DNA from: Nocardioides campestrisoli
GTDB taxonomy: Bacteria > Actinomycetota > Actinomycetes > Propionibacteriales > Nocardioidaceae
Direction of reading: 5' to 3'
Assembly (NCBI RefSeq): GCF_013624435.2
Contig: NZ_CP061768.1
Coordinates: 1,704,001 to 1,768,000 of the forward strand
DNA length: 64,000 nucleotides
Made by a program: the position numbers and the translations under genes. Positions 1-7,842 of the stretch are shown here, one piece after another. Positions within the stretch are counted from its first letter, which is position 1, and every line of letters begins with the position of its first letter. A model generated the notes under the pieces. That model was not told the DNA's origin, searched no databases, and worked only from the letters and a program-made list of their open reading frames with translations.

Positions 1-761
1 AGTGCCGCGGCCCGTCCGGAGCGGACCACCACGTCGTGCGCGGAGGTGCCGGTGAGCACCTCGACCTTGCGGGTGGCCAGCCGTCGGGCCAGGGCCTCCC
101 CGACCTGGGCCATCCCCCCGGGGACGGTCCAGGCGCCGAACTTCTGCTCCACGTAGGAGACGGTGCCGAGCCAGGCCGGGACGCGGGCCGGGTCGTGGCC
201 GTCGACGGTGAAGGGGTGGGCGGCGACCTGCTGGAGCCGCTGCTCGCCCAGCGCCTCGCGCAGGCGCGAGCGCAGGGTCTGCCGGCTGGCCAGCCGCCGG
301 ACGGCGCCGGGGTCGGCCAGGCCCGGGTCCCAGGGCCGCTCGAGGTAGTCGCGGCGCAGCAGCTCCCAGTCCTGGCCCAGGGCGTCGACGTACGACGTCC
401 AGCGGTCGCCGAGGCCGGGGGCCAGCTCCTCGAAGGCTGATCGCTGGGCCGCTCGCGACCCCGCGGGAAGCCGCAGCGTGCTGCCGTCGGCGAAGCGGTG
501 CTCACGGATCGCCGCGAGCGGGACGAGCTCGAGCTCGCGCTCCAGCGGACGCCCCGACTTGCGGAACAGGTCCCGGAGCACGGCGGGCAGCAGCGTCTTG
601 GTGGGGCCGGCGTCCCAGGTGTGGTCGCCGGCGCGGACCGTGCCGAGGGCGCCGCCGAGGTCCGCGGACCGCTCGACCAGGACCACCTCGTGACCGAGCT
701 TGGCGAGCCTGGCCGCGCTGGCCATGCCGCCGAGACCGCCTCCGACCACCACGACGCGCAT
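1..761 (-). CDS. FAD-dependent oxidoreductase, phytoene desaturase-like (partial, C-terminus beyond left edge)
   Basis: About 253 N-terminal residues of a flavin amine-oxidase/phytoene-desaturase type protein, reading MRVVVVGGGLGGMASAARLA from an ATG at 761. The N-terminal Rossmann signature is intact: GGGLGG at residues 7-12, and an acidic VER about 20 residues later that would bind the FAD ribose. The sequence DAGPTKTLLP, where the second FAD contact of the CrtI/PDS family lies, follows. The substrate cannot be told from this part; carotenoid desaturase, protoporphyrinogen oxidase-like and generic NAD(P)/FAD oxidoreductases share this region. The start lies 10 bases after the arsC-like gene's stop. 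A -10-like TAGCCT (minus strand, 769-774) ends 7 bases upstream of the ATG, so a leaderless transcript is possible. Seen: fold motifs. Inferred: family. Confidence 0.75.
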   Translation of the reverse strand, partial: MRVVVVGGGLGGMASAARLAKLGHEVVLVERSADLGGALGTVRAGDHTWDAGPTKTLLPAVLRDLFRKSGRPLERELELVPLAAIREHRFADGSTLRLPAGSRAAQRSAFEELAPGLGDRWTSYVDALGQDWELLRRDYLERPWDPGLADPGAVRRLASRQTLRSRLREALGEQRLQQVAAHPFTVDGHDPARVPAWLGTVSYVEQKFGAWTVPGGMAQVGEALARRLATRKVEVLTGTSAHDVVVRSGRAAA

Positions 762-771
762 GGGTGGGAGG

Positions 772-1161
772 CTAGCTCTCCGGGTGCGCCGACCGTGCGT
801 CAGCCCGGGCCTGGGCCGTGACCACCTGGGCCAGGGACTCCGGGTCGCGGCCCACCACGGTGGTGCCGTCCGCGGCCGTGAGGATCGGTCGCTGGATCGC
901 CCGGGGGTGGGTGGCGAGCGCGACCAGCCACTCGTGCCGGTGCTCGGGGTCCCGGGGGAGGTCCAGGCCGTCCTCGCGGGCCTCCTTCGGGCGGGCCAGG
1001 TCCCACGGCTCGACGCCGAGCCTGGTCACCACCTCTCCGAGCTCCTCGGGGGTGGGCGGCTGCTCCAGGTAGCGGCGCACGATGTAGCCGACGCCGGCCT
1101 CGTCGAGCGTCGCCGCCGCCGTCCGGCACTTGCTGCAGGCGGGGTTGAGCCAGATCTCCAT
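772..1161 (-). CDS. ArsC/Spx-family arsenate reductase-like protein
   Basis: A 129-aa thioredoxin-fold protein of the ArsC/Spx family, the normal length. The N-terminus MEIWLNPACSKCRTA carries the CxxC pair Cys9/Cys12; Cys9 is the position of the catalytic cysteine in glutaredoxin-coupled arsenate reductases. Downstream are the YLEQPPT segment and a late RPILTAADGTTVVGR stretch typical of the family. Members include true arsenate reductases and redox proteins of unknown substrate. No arsR or arsenite pump is nearby, so arsenate reduction is only the family-level guess. The ATG overlaps the stop codon of the upstream YbaK-like gene by one base (TGATG), so the two are probably cotranscribed and translationally coupled. 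Confidence 0.85.
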   Translation of the reverse strand: MEIWLNPACSKCRTAAATLDEAGVGYIVRRYLEQPPTPEELGEVVTRLGVEPWDLARPKEAREDGLDLPRDPEHRHEWLVALATHPRAIQRPILTAADGTTVVGRDPESLAQVVTAQARADARSAHPES

Positions 1162-1634
1162 CAGTCGACCTCGATCTCCCGGGCACCGGTCATCGCGACC
1201 AGCTCCTCGTAGGTGGTGGAGTAGACGGCGGAGGGGTGGCCCGCGGCCGCCCAGAGCGTGTCGTGGCGGCGCATCCAGGTGTCCACGAAGGTGGGTACCG
1301 GGGCCGGGTGGCCCAGCGGCGAGACGCCGCCGATCACCTGGCCCGTGTGCCGCCGGACGAAGTCGGGGGTGGCGCGGACCAGGCGGGGCACGCCGATCCG
1401 GGCGGCGGTGGCGTCCACGTCGACCCGGTGCGCGCCGGAGGTCAGGACGAGGACGGGCTCGCCGTCGGCGTCGAAGAGCAGGCTGTTGGCGATCGCTCCC
1501 ACCACGCAGCCCAGGGCGGCCGCGGCGAGTGCTGCGGTGTGGGCCGAGTCGGGGAGCACGACCACCTCGCCGGTACCGTTGCGCCGCGCGTGCTCGTCGC
1601 GGAACGCCGTGATCGATGCGTGCTCGGTCGCCAT
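1161..1634 (-). CDS. YbaK/EbsC-type aminoacyl-tRNA deacylase
   Basis: A 157-aa protein of the YbaK/ProX/INS superfamily. These proteins hydrolyse mischarged tRNAs, for example Cys-tRNA(Pro), in trans. Family features are the early HTAALAAAALGCVVGAIANSL stretch, a VLVLTSGAHRVD strand-turn, and the conserved GGVSPLGHPAPVPTFVD loop that shapes the substrate pocket. Length and order match stand-alone editing-domain proteins. The exact tRNA substrate cannot be read from the sequence. The ATG at 1634 has no Shine-Dalgarno sequence, and a -10-like TAGGGT on the minus strand (1641-1646) ends 6 bases upstream, which fits leaderless transcription. It is the first gene of the three-gene minus-strand set. 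Confidence 0.88.
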   Translation of the reverse strand: MATEHASITAFRDEHARRNGTGEVVVLPDSAHTAALAAAALGCVVGAIANSLLFDADGEPVLVLTSGAHRVDVDATAARIGVPRLVRATPDFVRRHTGQVIGGVSPLGHPAPVPTFVDTWMRRHDTLWAAAGHPSAVYSTTYEELVAMTGAREIEVD

Positions 1635-1723
1635 GGTGCGACCCTAGCCACGTGCCCTGCCCGACGCCGACCTGCGGGTGGGGCGAAGTCATCGACCTGC
1701 CAGGTCACGACCCCAGGAGTCCC

Positions 1724-2188
1724 ATGACCGTCCGCCCGCTCTCGGTGATCCTCGCCACCCGTGTCGCACTCGCCCTGGTGGTGGTGGCGGGGGTGACCAC
1801 CGTGCTGACCTGGTGGCGTGAGCAGGACCTGCTCAACTCGTGGGCCGAGGGCAACGCCGGCGCCCGGCGGATCCTGCGCGACGGCGGCCTGGAGGCGGTC
1901 GAGGCGAGCCTGGCGGTGCCGGCCTTCGTGCCGGTGGCGGTGACCTCGTTCGTCGTCTTCACGATGCTGGTGGGCGTGCTGCTCGCGTTCTTCGTGGAGG
2001 GTTTCGAGTGGGCCCGGATCTCCCTGGCGGTGATCGCCCTGTTCGGCGTCTTCCTGGCAGTGGTGTGCGTGGCCAGCGGCATCCCGACGCTGTTCGTGGT
2101 GATGGCGGTGCTGATCGTCGTGCTCTGCCTGGCCCTGCTGGTGCTCCTGTTCCACAAGGACACCCACCGCTTCGTCCGGGAGTCCTGA
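1724..2188 (+). CDS. hypothetical membrane protein, about four transmembrane helices
   Basis: 154 aa, function not recognised. Starting at ATG 1724 (AGGAG at 1715-1719), the protein has a hydrophobic N-terminal helix around residues 6-24 and a short soluble segment with charged residues (SWAEGNAGARRILRDGG). Three hydrophobic stretches follow in the C-terminal two thirds (FVPVAVTSFVVFTMLVGVLL, ISLAVIALFGVFLAVVCVAS, LFVVMAVLIVVLCLALLVLL), and a basic tail ends in HRFVRES. An upstream in-frame start at 1616 would add 36 residues with coding-unlike content and no ribosome site. The gene is divergent from the YbaK-like gene and stands alone before the SOS-type promoter. Confidence 0.7.
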   Translation: MTVRPLSVILATRVALALVVVAGVTTVLTWWREQDLLNSWAEGNAGARRILRDGGLEAVEASLAVPAFVPVAVTSFVVFTMLVGVLLAFFVEGFEWARISLAVIALFGVFLAVVCVASGIPTLFVVMAVLIVVLCLALLVLLFHKDTHRFVRES

Positions 2189-2294
2189 GCCTCCTCCCCG
2201 CCTCCGTCCGTCCCGGTGCCGTGTCCGGCCGGGGCGGCGTGAGCCTGCCCGGACGAGGGGGCGAGGGAGTCCGCAGCAGGCGCCGTCCTCGTTC

Positions 2295-2325
2295 TTGACC
2301 CGCTGTCGGGGGGCGGGTGTACCTT
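2295..2325 (+). promoter_or_regulatory. putative promoter of the dnaE2 cassette
   Basis: A -35-like TTGACC (2295-2300) is followed 19 bases later by TACCTT (2320-2325), which fits the actinobacterial TAnnnT -10. A transcript from here would start about where the LexA box begins, so bound LexA would block it. The spacing is longer than ideal, so the hexamer assignment is tentative. Confidence 0.45.
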
Positions 2326-2333
2326 GGTCTCGT

Positions 2334-2349
2334 TCGAACAAATGTTCGA
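2334..2349 (+). promoter_or_regulatory. LexA-binding SOS box
   Basis: TCGAACAAATGTTCGA is a perfect 6-4-6 palindrome matching the actinobacterial/Bacillus-type LexA consensus (TCGAAC-N4-GTTCGA). The flanking T and A extend it to 18 bases (2333-2350). It lies about 80 bases upstream of the DUF6504 start and just downstream of a candidate -10, the expected place for a repressing operator. This supports DNA-damage induction of DUF6504, the HEPN gene and dnaE2. No second box of this quality was seen in the window. Confidence 0.93.
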
Positions 2350-2429
2350 AGCGACCTCGGTGGCAGCGGCTCGATCCCATTGTCACCGAGGTCGGCGGTG
2401 GGGTCGAGCGATGCTTCTGAGGAGGAGCC

Positions 2430-2771
2430 ATGCGGCGGTACGACGATCCCGTGGAGGTGCGGAGGGGCCCGGTGCCCGGACCCGGTCCGGAAGGGCCGGA
2501 GCAGTTCCTGTGGCGGGGCCGGCTGTGGAAGGTGCGGGCCGTGGTGGCCCACTGGGTGGAGACGGCCCCGTGGTGGCAGTCCGTCGGTGCCGTGGCGGTC
2601 CGGGGCGAGGCCGTCCCGACGCGCGAGCAGGACGACCTCCTGGTGGAGCGGGAGGTCTGGCGGGTGGAGGCAGGCCGAGGCGCTGCGCCGGGTGCTGCCG
2701 GTGCCGGCGTCTTCGACCTCTCCTTCGACGGAAGCAGCGGTCGGTGGCAGCTCGTCGGGTGCGTGGACTGA
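2430..2771 (+). CDS. DUF6504 family protein
   Basis: A 113-aa protein recognised as DUF6504 from the N-terminal pattern RRYDDPVEVRR...PEQFLWRGRLWKVRAVVAHWVETAPWW and a C-terminal tail ending in SSGRWQLVGCVD. Members are small soluble actinobacterial proteins that commonly sit beside translesion-polymerase genes; their biochemical role is unknown. The start is ATG 2430, preceded by GGAGGAG (2421-2427). It is the first gene after the SOS box, and its TGA overlaps the ATG of the HEPN gene by one base. The conserved aromatic WRGR and HWVE strings suggest a compact beta fold that may bind nucleic acid or a partner protein (inference). Confidence 0.82.
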   Translation: MRRYDDPVEVRRGPVPGPGPEGPEQFLWRGRLWKVRAVVAHWVETAPWWQSVGAVAVRGEAVPTREQDDLLVEREVWRVEAGRGAAPGAAGAGVFDLSFDGSSGRWQLVGCVD

Positions 2772-3244
2772 TGACGGACAGGACCGAGGCAACCAACCCC
2801 TACCTGCTGCCCGCGACCACCCACTCCTACCTGGCGCGCGCCGCGGAGTCCCTGCAGGAGGCGATGACCTCGCGAGACGTCCCGGGACGCTACGCCTGCG
2901 CCCATGTCGCGGCGCTCCAGTCCGCTGCCGCCCTGCTGGCGGCCCGGGCGCACCCGGCGCCCGGGGCGCGCCGCCGGCAGAAGAACGCCTGGGTGCTGCT
3001 GGCCGAGGTGGCGCCCGAGCTGACCGAGTGGGCGACCTTCTTCGCGGCGGGTGCGGGCAAGCGTGCCGCGGCCCAGGCCGGCTCCTCCCGGGCGGTGAGC
3101 GAGCGGGAGGCCGACGACCTGGTCCGGGACGCGGACCGGTTCCTGGCCGTCGTCGAGTCGGCGCTCGGCCTGATGCCGCACACCAGCAGCCCGGGTCGGC
3201 TGCTGGCCATGACGGGACCGGGTGGTCGGACCGGTGTCGCCTGA
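2771..3244 (+). CDS. SAV_6107-type HEPN domain protein
   Basis: 157 aa, all-alpha by composition, matching the SAV_6107 HEPN family by the pattern YLxxAxxSLxEA...GRYACAHVAALQSAAALLAAR...AWVLLAEVAPELTEWATFFAAGA. The R40-x4-H45 string in the second predicted helix resembles the HEPN-type H-x-A-x3-A helix. The canonical catalytic Rx4-6H of HEPN ribonucleases usually lies in a later helix, so RNase activity is not established. It is coupled to DUF6504 by a one-base overlap and overlaps the start of dnaE2 by about 20 bases, so the three genes form one transcriptional unit under the LexA box. A role as partner or regulator of DnaE2 is inference from this linkage. Confidence 0.8.
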   Translation: MTDRTEATNPYLLPATTHSYLARAAESLQEAMTSRDVPGRYACAHVAALQSAAALLAARAHPAPGARRRQKNAWVLLAEVAPELTEWATFFAAGAGKRAAAQAGSSRAVSEREADDLVRDADRFLAVVESALGLMPHTSSPGRLLAMTGPGGRTGVA

Positions 3245-6200
3245 TCCCTTCACCCATCTGCACGTGGCCTCGGGCTACTCCCTCCAGTACGGAGCGTCGC
3301 ATCCCGAGGCCCTGGTAGAACGCGCCGCCGAGCACGGGATGGACCTCCTCGCGCTCACGGACCGGGACGGCACGTACGGGGCGGTGAAGTTCGCCAAGGC
3401 GTGCGCCTCGGCCGGCCTCAGCCCGGTGCTGGGCGTGGACCTCGCCGTGGCCCCAGGATCCTGGGACCCGGCGTCCTGGGACTCCGGGTCCTGGGAGCAG
3501 GGTGCGCCGCCCCGTGGCCCGCGTCGGCGCACCCCGGTCCGTGGTGGCGCGTTCCGGGAGGAGCACCACCCCCGGGTCACCCTGCTGGCTCAGGGGCGCT
3601 CCGGGTGGCGCAGCCTGTGCCGCCTCGTCTCGGCCGTCCACCTCGCCGGCGAGCGGGGCCGTCCGGTGGCCACCCGGGCGCTGCTCGCTCCTCACCTCGC
3701 CGAGGGCGACGTGCTGGTCCTGCTCGGGCCGGGCTCCGAGCTGGGCGCGATGGTGACCCGGCGCCGCGACGACCTCGCGCACGCCGTGGTGGAGTCCTGG
3801 CGTGAGCTGGTGCCCCGGCAGAACCTGCTCGTCGAGCTGGTCTCCCACCGCCTCGGGGGCTCGGCGCACGGCTGGGGGCCGGGGTCCACCCCGCACGCGG
3901 CCCGGATGGCCTCCCTCTCCCGGGAGATGGGGCTGGGTGCGGTCCTCACGAACGCGGTGCGCTACGCCGACCGCCGCGACGCCCCGACCGTGGACGTCCT
4001 GGACGCCTCGCGCCGGCTGGTGCCGCTGGACCCCCGGCACGTCGACCGGGGCAACGCGGAGGGGTTCCTCAAGTCCGGTCGGCAGATGCGCGAGATCGCC
4101 GACGACGTCTGTCGGCTGGCCGGGCTGGGGGAGCGCGAGGTCGACCGGCTGCTGGCCGGCACCCGGGCCGTGGCCGAGCGGTGTGCCCTGGACCCTCGCG
4201 CGGACCTCGGGATCGGGGAGGTGCACTTCCCCGAGCTGGAGGTGACGGGTGGCCTCGGCGTGCCGGTGGCCCGGCTGGCGGGCGAGTCCCAGGCGGACGC
4301 GATCCTGCGCGGGCGGTGCGAGGCGGGCATCGGGGCCCGCTACGGCAACGCCCCACGGCAGCGGATCTGGAAGCGGCTCGACGACGAGCTCCGGGTCATC
4401 GCCTCGCTCGGCTACGCCTCCTACTTCCTCACCGTCGGCGACGTCACCGACCTGGTCCGCGAGATGGGGGTGCGGTGCGCTGCCCGGGGCTCGGGCGCCG
4501 GCAGCCTGGTCAACTACCTGCTCGGCATCTCGGGAGTGGACCCGCTGCGGCACGACCTGCTGATGGAGCGTTTCCTCTCCCCGCTGCGGCAGTCGCTGCC
4601 GGACATCGACATCGACGTCGAGTCGGCCCGCCGCCTGGAGGTCTACGAGGCGATCCTGGACCGGTACGGGGCGGAGCGGTGCGTCTGCGTCTCGATGATG
4701 GAGACCTACCGGGTCCGGCACGCGGTCAGGGACGTGGGCGCCGCGCTGGGGATGCCGCCGGGCGAGGTCGACGCGATGGCCAAGGCGTTCCCGCACGTGC
4801 GTGCCCGGGATGCCCGGCTGGCCCTGCGGGACCTGCCCGAGCTGCGGGCCAGCGGTCTGGGGGAGGAGCGGCTGGACCTCTTCTTCGGCCTGGTCGAGCG
4901 GCTCGACGGCCTGCCTCGGCACATCGCGGTGCACCCCTGCGGCGTGCTGCTCTCCGACACCACGCTGCTCGACCGCACGCCGGTAGAGGCCAGCCACGGT
5001 GGGTTCCCGATGAGCCAGTTCGACAAGGACGACGTGGAGGACCTGGGCCTGCTCAAGCTAGACGTGCTGGGCATCAGGATGCAGTCGGCGATGGCCCACG
5101 CGGTGGGCGAGATCGCCCGGGTCGACGGGGTCGAGCTGGACCTCGACGACCGGGAGCAGGTCCCCTTCGAGGACCCCCGGACCTTCGACCTGGTCAGCTC
5201 GGCGCGGACCCTGGGCGTCTTCCAGATCGAGTCCCCGGGGCAGCGGGAGCTGGTGGGCAAGTCGGGGATCGAGTCGCTGGAGGAGATCATCACCGACATC
5301 TCGCTCTTCCGGCCGGGGCCGGTCAAGAGCGACATGATCACCCCGTACCTGGAGGTGAAGCAGGGCTGGCGATCGCCCACCTACCTGCACCCGGACCTGG
5401 TGCCGATCCTCTCCTCCACCCATGGCGTGGTCGTCTTCCACGAGCAGGTCATCGAGATCATCTCCTGCTTCGCCGGGGTCTCCTTCGCCGAGGCCGACGA
5501 GAAGCGCAGGGCGCTGGGCGACGTCGAGGGGATGGCGTCGACCAAGGAGTGGTTCTGCCCGCGGGCGGCGGCCCGGGGCTACTCCGAGGACGTGGTCGCC
5601 CGGGTCTGGAAGGTCCTGGAGGCCTTCGCCTCCTTCGGGTTCTGCAAGGCCCACGCCGCGGCGTTCGCCCTGCCCACCTTCCAGTCCGCCTGGCTCAAGG
5701 CGCACTGGCCGGCCCACTTCCTCGCCGGCGTGCTCACCCACGACCCGGGGATGTATCCCAAGCGGTTCATCCTCGACGACGCCCGGCAGTTCGGCATCGG
5801 GATCCGGGGGCTGGACGTGAACCGTTCCGGTCCCGCCTACACCGTGGAGCCGTCCCCGCAGGACCCGGCCGGCTACGCGATCCGGCTGGCGCTGAGCGAG
5901 GTGAAGGGGATCAGCGAGGTCGAGACCGCCCGCATCGTCGCGGCCCGGCCGTTCTCCTCGCTGACCGACCTCTGGCACCGCGCCGCGGTCTCCCGGCCCG
6001 TGGCCGAGAGGCTGGTGCTGGCCGGAGCCTTCGACGAGCTCCATCGGATCACCGACGCCGGACAGGACGTGCGCTCGCACGGACGGCCGACCAGGCGCGA
6101 CCTGCTGCTGCAGGTGGCCGACCTCGACCGGCACGCCCGGGTCTCCCAGCGCTCGGGGCGCGGGCGAGGACTCGCCGCACGCTCGGCACCCGACCGCGCG

Positions 6201-7040
6201 GCCAGCCGGGTCGCGGGGGCGGCCACCCGCAACAGCAGTGACCCACTGACCCGGACGGGAGTGTGGCAGCAGGCCTCCGCCCAGTCCCGGGTCGTGCGGA
6301 CGGCACCGGTGGAGTCGGTCCAGCTGGCCCTCTCGCTGGGCGATGAGCCCGGCGCGGACCAGGCCTCCGGGCTCCCGGAGCTGACCCCCGCCGAGCGGGT
6401 GGCCGCCGAGCTGGAGATCCTCGGGCTGGACGTCAGCCGGCACGTCGTCGACGACTACGCCGGACTGCTCGAGGCGCTGGGAGTGACCCGCAGCCAGGAC
6501 CTCCTGGCCCGTCGCAGCCGGTCGGAGATCTGGGTGGCGGGGGTCAAGGTCGCCACCCAGACCCCTCCCGTGCGATCGGGGCGCCGGGTGATCTTCCTGA
6601 CCCTCGACGACGCCACCGGACCGGTGGACGCGACGTTCTTCGAGGACGCCCAGAGCTCCTACGCCTCGACGGTCTTCGGGTCCTGGCTGCTGCTGGTCCG
6701 GGGCGAGCTGCGGCGGACCGGCCGGCGCGGGGTCTCGGTGCGCGCCACCGGCGCCTGGTCGTTGCCTGCTCTGCTCCCGCTCTGGGAGTCGGCGGGCTCG
6801 CCGGAGGAAGGGCTCGCCCGTGTGCGGGCCGTGCTGGACCAGCGCCCGGAGACCGGAGACCAGCCCGAGCACCGCCGGGTGCTGGTGCACAGCAGCGGCT
6901 TCCAGATGTCGCCCTACGCCGACATCAAGCCGGCCGGCGAGGAGGCCTCGAGCGCCGGGGCGCTCAGCCGGGCCCTGGGCGCAGGACCCCAGGTCCCCTC
7001 CCGTGCCTTGTGGCACCGGAGCCCCGGGAGTCCGGGATGA
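3222..7040 (+). CDS. dnaE2: error-prone DNA polymerase DnaE2 (ImuC)
   Basis: A 1272-aa C-family polymerase used for damage-induced mutagenic synthesis. Domains in order are an N-terminal PHP domain (residues 10-300, starting FTHLHVASGYSLQYG, LTDRDGTYGA); the palm with PDIDID, giving catalytic Asp461 and Asp463, and LKLDVLG with Asp614; fingers with the FGFCKAHAAAFA signature; a helix-hairpin region; and a C-terminal OB fold (around residues 1105-1170). It has the DnaE2 signatures rather than those of replicative DnaE1, which is also in this window. GTG 3222 and GTG 3234 are both possible starts; either overlaps the HEPN gene. Oddities are a three-copy 15-base repeat in the PHP domain (residues 80-94) and a clamp-motif-like QLALSL at residue 1034. 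No imuA'/imuB is adjacent. Confidence 0.95.
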   Translation: MVGPVSPDPFTHLHVASGYSLQYGASHPEALVERAAEHGMDLLALTDRDGTYGAVKFAKACASAGLSPVLGVDLAVAPGSWDPASWDSGSWEQGAPPRGPRRRTPVRGGAFREEHHPRVTLLAQGRSGWRSLCRLVSAVHLAGERGRPVATRALLAPHLAEGDVLVLLGPGSELGAMVTRRRDDLAHAVVESWRELVPRQNLLVELVSHRLGGSAHGWGPGSTPHAARMASLSREMGLGAVLTNAVRYADRRDAPTVDVLDASRRLVPLDPRHVDRGNAEGFLKSGRQMREIADDVCRLAGLGEREVDRLLAGTRAVAERCALDPRADLGIGEVHFPELEVTGGLGVPVARLAGESQADAILRGRCEAGIGARYGNAPRQRIWKRLDDELRVIASLGYASYFLTVGDVTDLVREMGVRCAARGSGAGSLVNYLLGISGVDPLRHDLLMERFLSPLRQSLPDIDIDVESARRLEVYEAILDRYGAERCVCVSMMETYRVRHAVRDVGAALGMPPGEVDAMAKAFPHVRARDARLALRDLPELRASGLGEERLDLFFGLVERLDGLPRHIAVHPCGVLLSDTTLLDRTPVEASHGGFPMSQFDKDDVEDLGLLKLDVLGIRMQSAMAHAVGEIARVDGVELDLDDREQVPFEDPRTFDLVSSARTLGVFQIESPGQRELVGKSGIESLEEIITDISLFRPGPVKSDMITPYLEVKQGWRSPTYLHPDLVPILSSTHGVVVFHEQVIEIISCFAGVSFAEADEKRRALGDVEGMASTKEWFCPRAAARGYSEDVVARVWKVLEAFASFGFCKAHAAAFALPTFQSAWLKAHWPAHFLAGVLTHDPGMYPKRFILDDARQFGIGIRGLDVNRSGPAYTVEPSPQDPAGYAIRLALSEVKGISEVETARIVAARPFSSLTDLWHRAAVSRPVAERLVLAGAFDELHRITDAGQDVRSHGRPTRRDLLLQVADLDRHARVSQRSGRGRGLAARSAPDRAASRVAGAATRNSSDPLTRTGVWQQASAQSRVVRTAPVESVQLALSLGDEPGADQASGLPELTPAERVAAELEILGLDVSRHVVDDYAGLLEALGVTRSQDLLARRSRSEIWVAGVKVATQTPPVRSGRRVIFLTLDDATGPVDATFFEDAQSSYASTVFGSWLLLVRGELRRTGRRGVSVRATGAWSLPALLPLWESAGSPEEGLARVRAVLDQRPETGDQPEHRRVLVHSSGFQMSPYADIKPAGEEASSAGALSRALGAGPQVPSRALWHRSPGSPG
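3459..3503 (+). repeat. 15-base tandem repeat (3 copies) inside dnaE2
   Basis: TCCTGGGA recurs at 3459, 3474 and 3489 with an exact 15-base period, encoding SWDPA-SWDSG-SWEQG (residues 80-94), followed by a Pro/Arg-rich linker. It sits in a loop-like part of the PHP domain. The period is a multiple of three, so copy-number change would keep the frame. Confidence 0.8.
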
Positions 7041-7071
7041 CCGTGGAAGGGCACGCCCTAGGGTGTGTCCC

Positions 7072-7818
7072 ATGCCAGCGAACGAGCGGCCCGAGGAACG
7101 ATCCAGCGACCGACCCAGCGAGCGCCGCAGTGCTGCGCGCCGCTCGGTGGTCTGGGATGCGCTGCAGCCGGTCTTCGCCGGCGCGGACGGGCTGGAGGTC
7201 CTCGACATCGGGGGCGGGACCGGCGGTTTCGCGGTCCGGGTCGCCGAGCTCGGTCACCGGGTCACGGTGGTCGACCCCAGCCCCGACGCGCTCGCTGCCC
7301 TGGATCGGCGGGCCCGCGAGCGGGAGGTCTCCGTCACCGGCCGCCAGGGTGAGCTCTCGTCCCTGGTGGAGACCTTCGGCTCCGCCAGCGCCGACGTGGT
7401 GCTCTGCCACGGGGTGCTGGAGGTCGTGGAGGACTCCTCCGCGGCGCTCTCGGTCCTCGCCGAGGTGCTTCGCCCCGGAGGCACGCTCAGCCTGCTGGTC
7501 GCCCAGCGGCACGCCGCGGTGGTGGCCCGGGCGATGGCAGGCCACTTCCAGCAGGCCCGCGACCTGCTGGACGAGGCCGGGCAGGGCCGCGGAGGACGTC
7601 GCTTCACCTACGACGAGCTGCTCGCCCTCCTCGGCTCCGCCGGGTTCGGACCCACGCAGGTGCAAGCCGTCCGGGTCTTCGCCGACCTGGTTCCGGGATC
7701 GCTGCTCGACCTCGAGCCGGGGGCCACGGCCGCCCTGGTCGAGCTGGAGCGAGCAGTGGCCGGGCGCCCGGAGTACCGGCCGCTCGCCACGCAGCTGCAC
7801 GCCCTGGCGTCGCGCTGA
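7072..7818 (+). CDS. class I SAM-dependent methyltransferase
   Basis: A 248-aa Rossmann methyltransferase. Motif I is LEVLDIGGGTGGFAVRVAELG, followed by VTVVDPSPDALA (acidic residue for the SAM ribose), ADVVLCHGVLEVVED (motif IV region) and EVLRPGGTLSLLV (motif VI). The layout resembles small-molecule or tRNA-type methyltransferases with a CmoA/UbiE-like core; the substrate is unknown. ATG 7072 has no clear Shine-Dalgarno, and TAGGGT (7059-7064) lies 7 bases upstream, so it may be transcribed leaderlessly from its own promoter. It lies 31 bases after dnaE2 and 24 before dinB. A role in DNA-damage response is only positional. Confidence 0.85.
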   Translation: MPANERPEERSSDRPSERRSAARRSVVWDALQPVFAGADGLEVLDIGGGTGGFAVRVAELGHRVTVVDPSPDALAALDRRAREREVSVTGRQGELSSLVETFGSASADVVLCHGVLEVVEDSSAALSVLAEVLRPGGTLSLLVAQRHAAVVARAMAGHFQQARDLLDEAGQGRGGRRFTYDELLALLGSAGFGPTQVQAVRVFADLVPGSLLDLEPGATAALVELERAVAGRPEYRPLATQLHALASR

Positions 7819-7842
7819 CCCGACCCCCCTGGGGGTGTCCCG

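Noticed and set aside
1959..4997. A 1012-codon minus-strand frame across the SOS region
   Set aside because: It runs antisense through four supported genes and the LexA box; no start context and no family resemblance.
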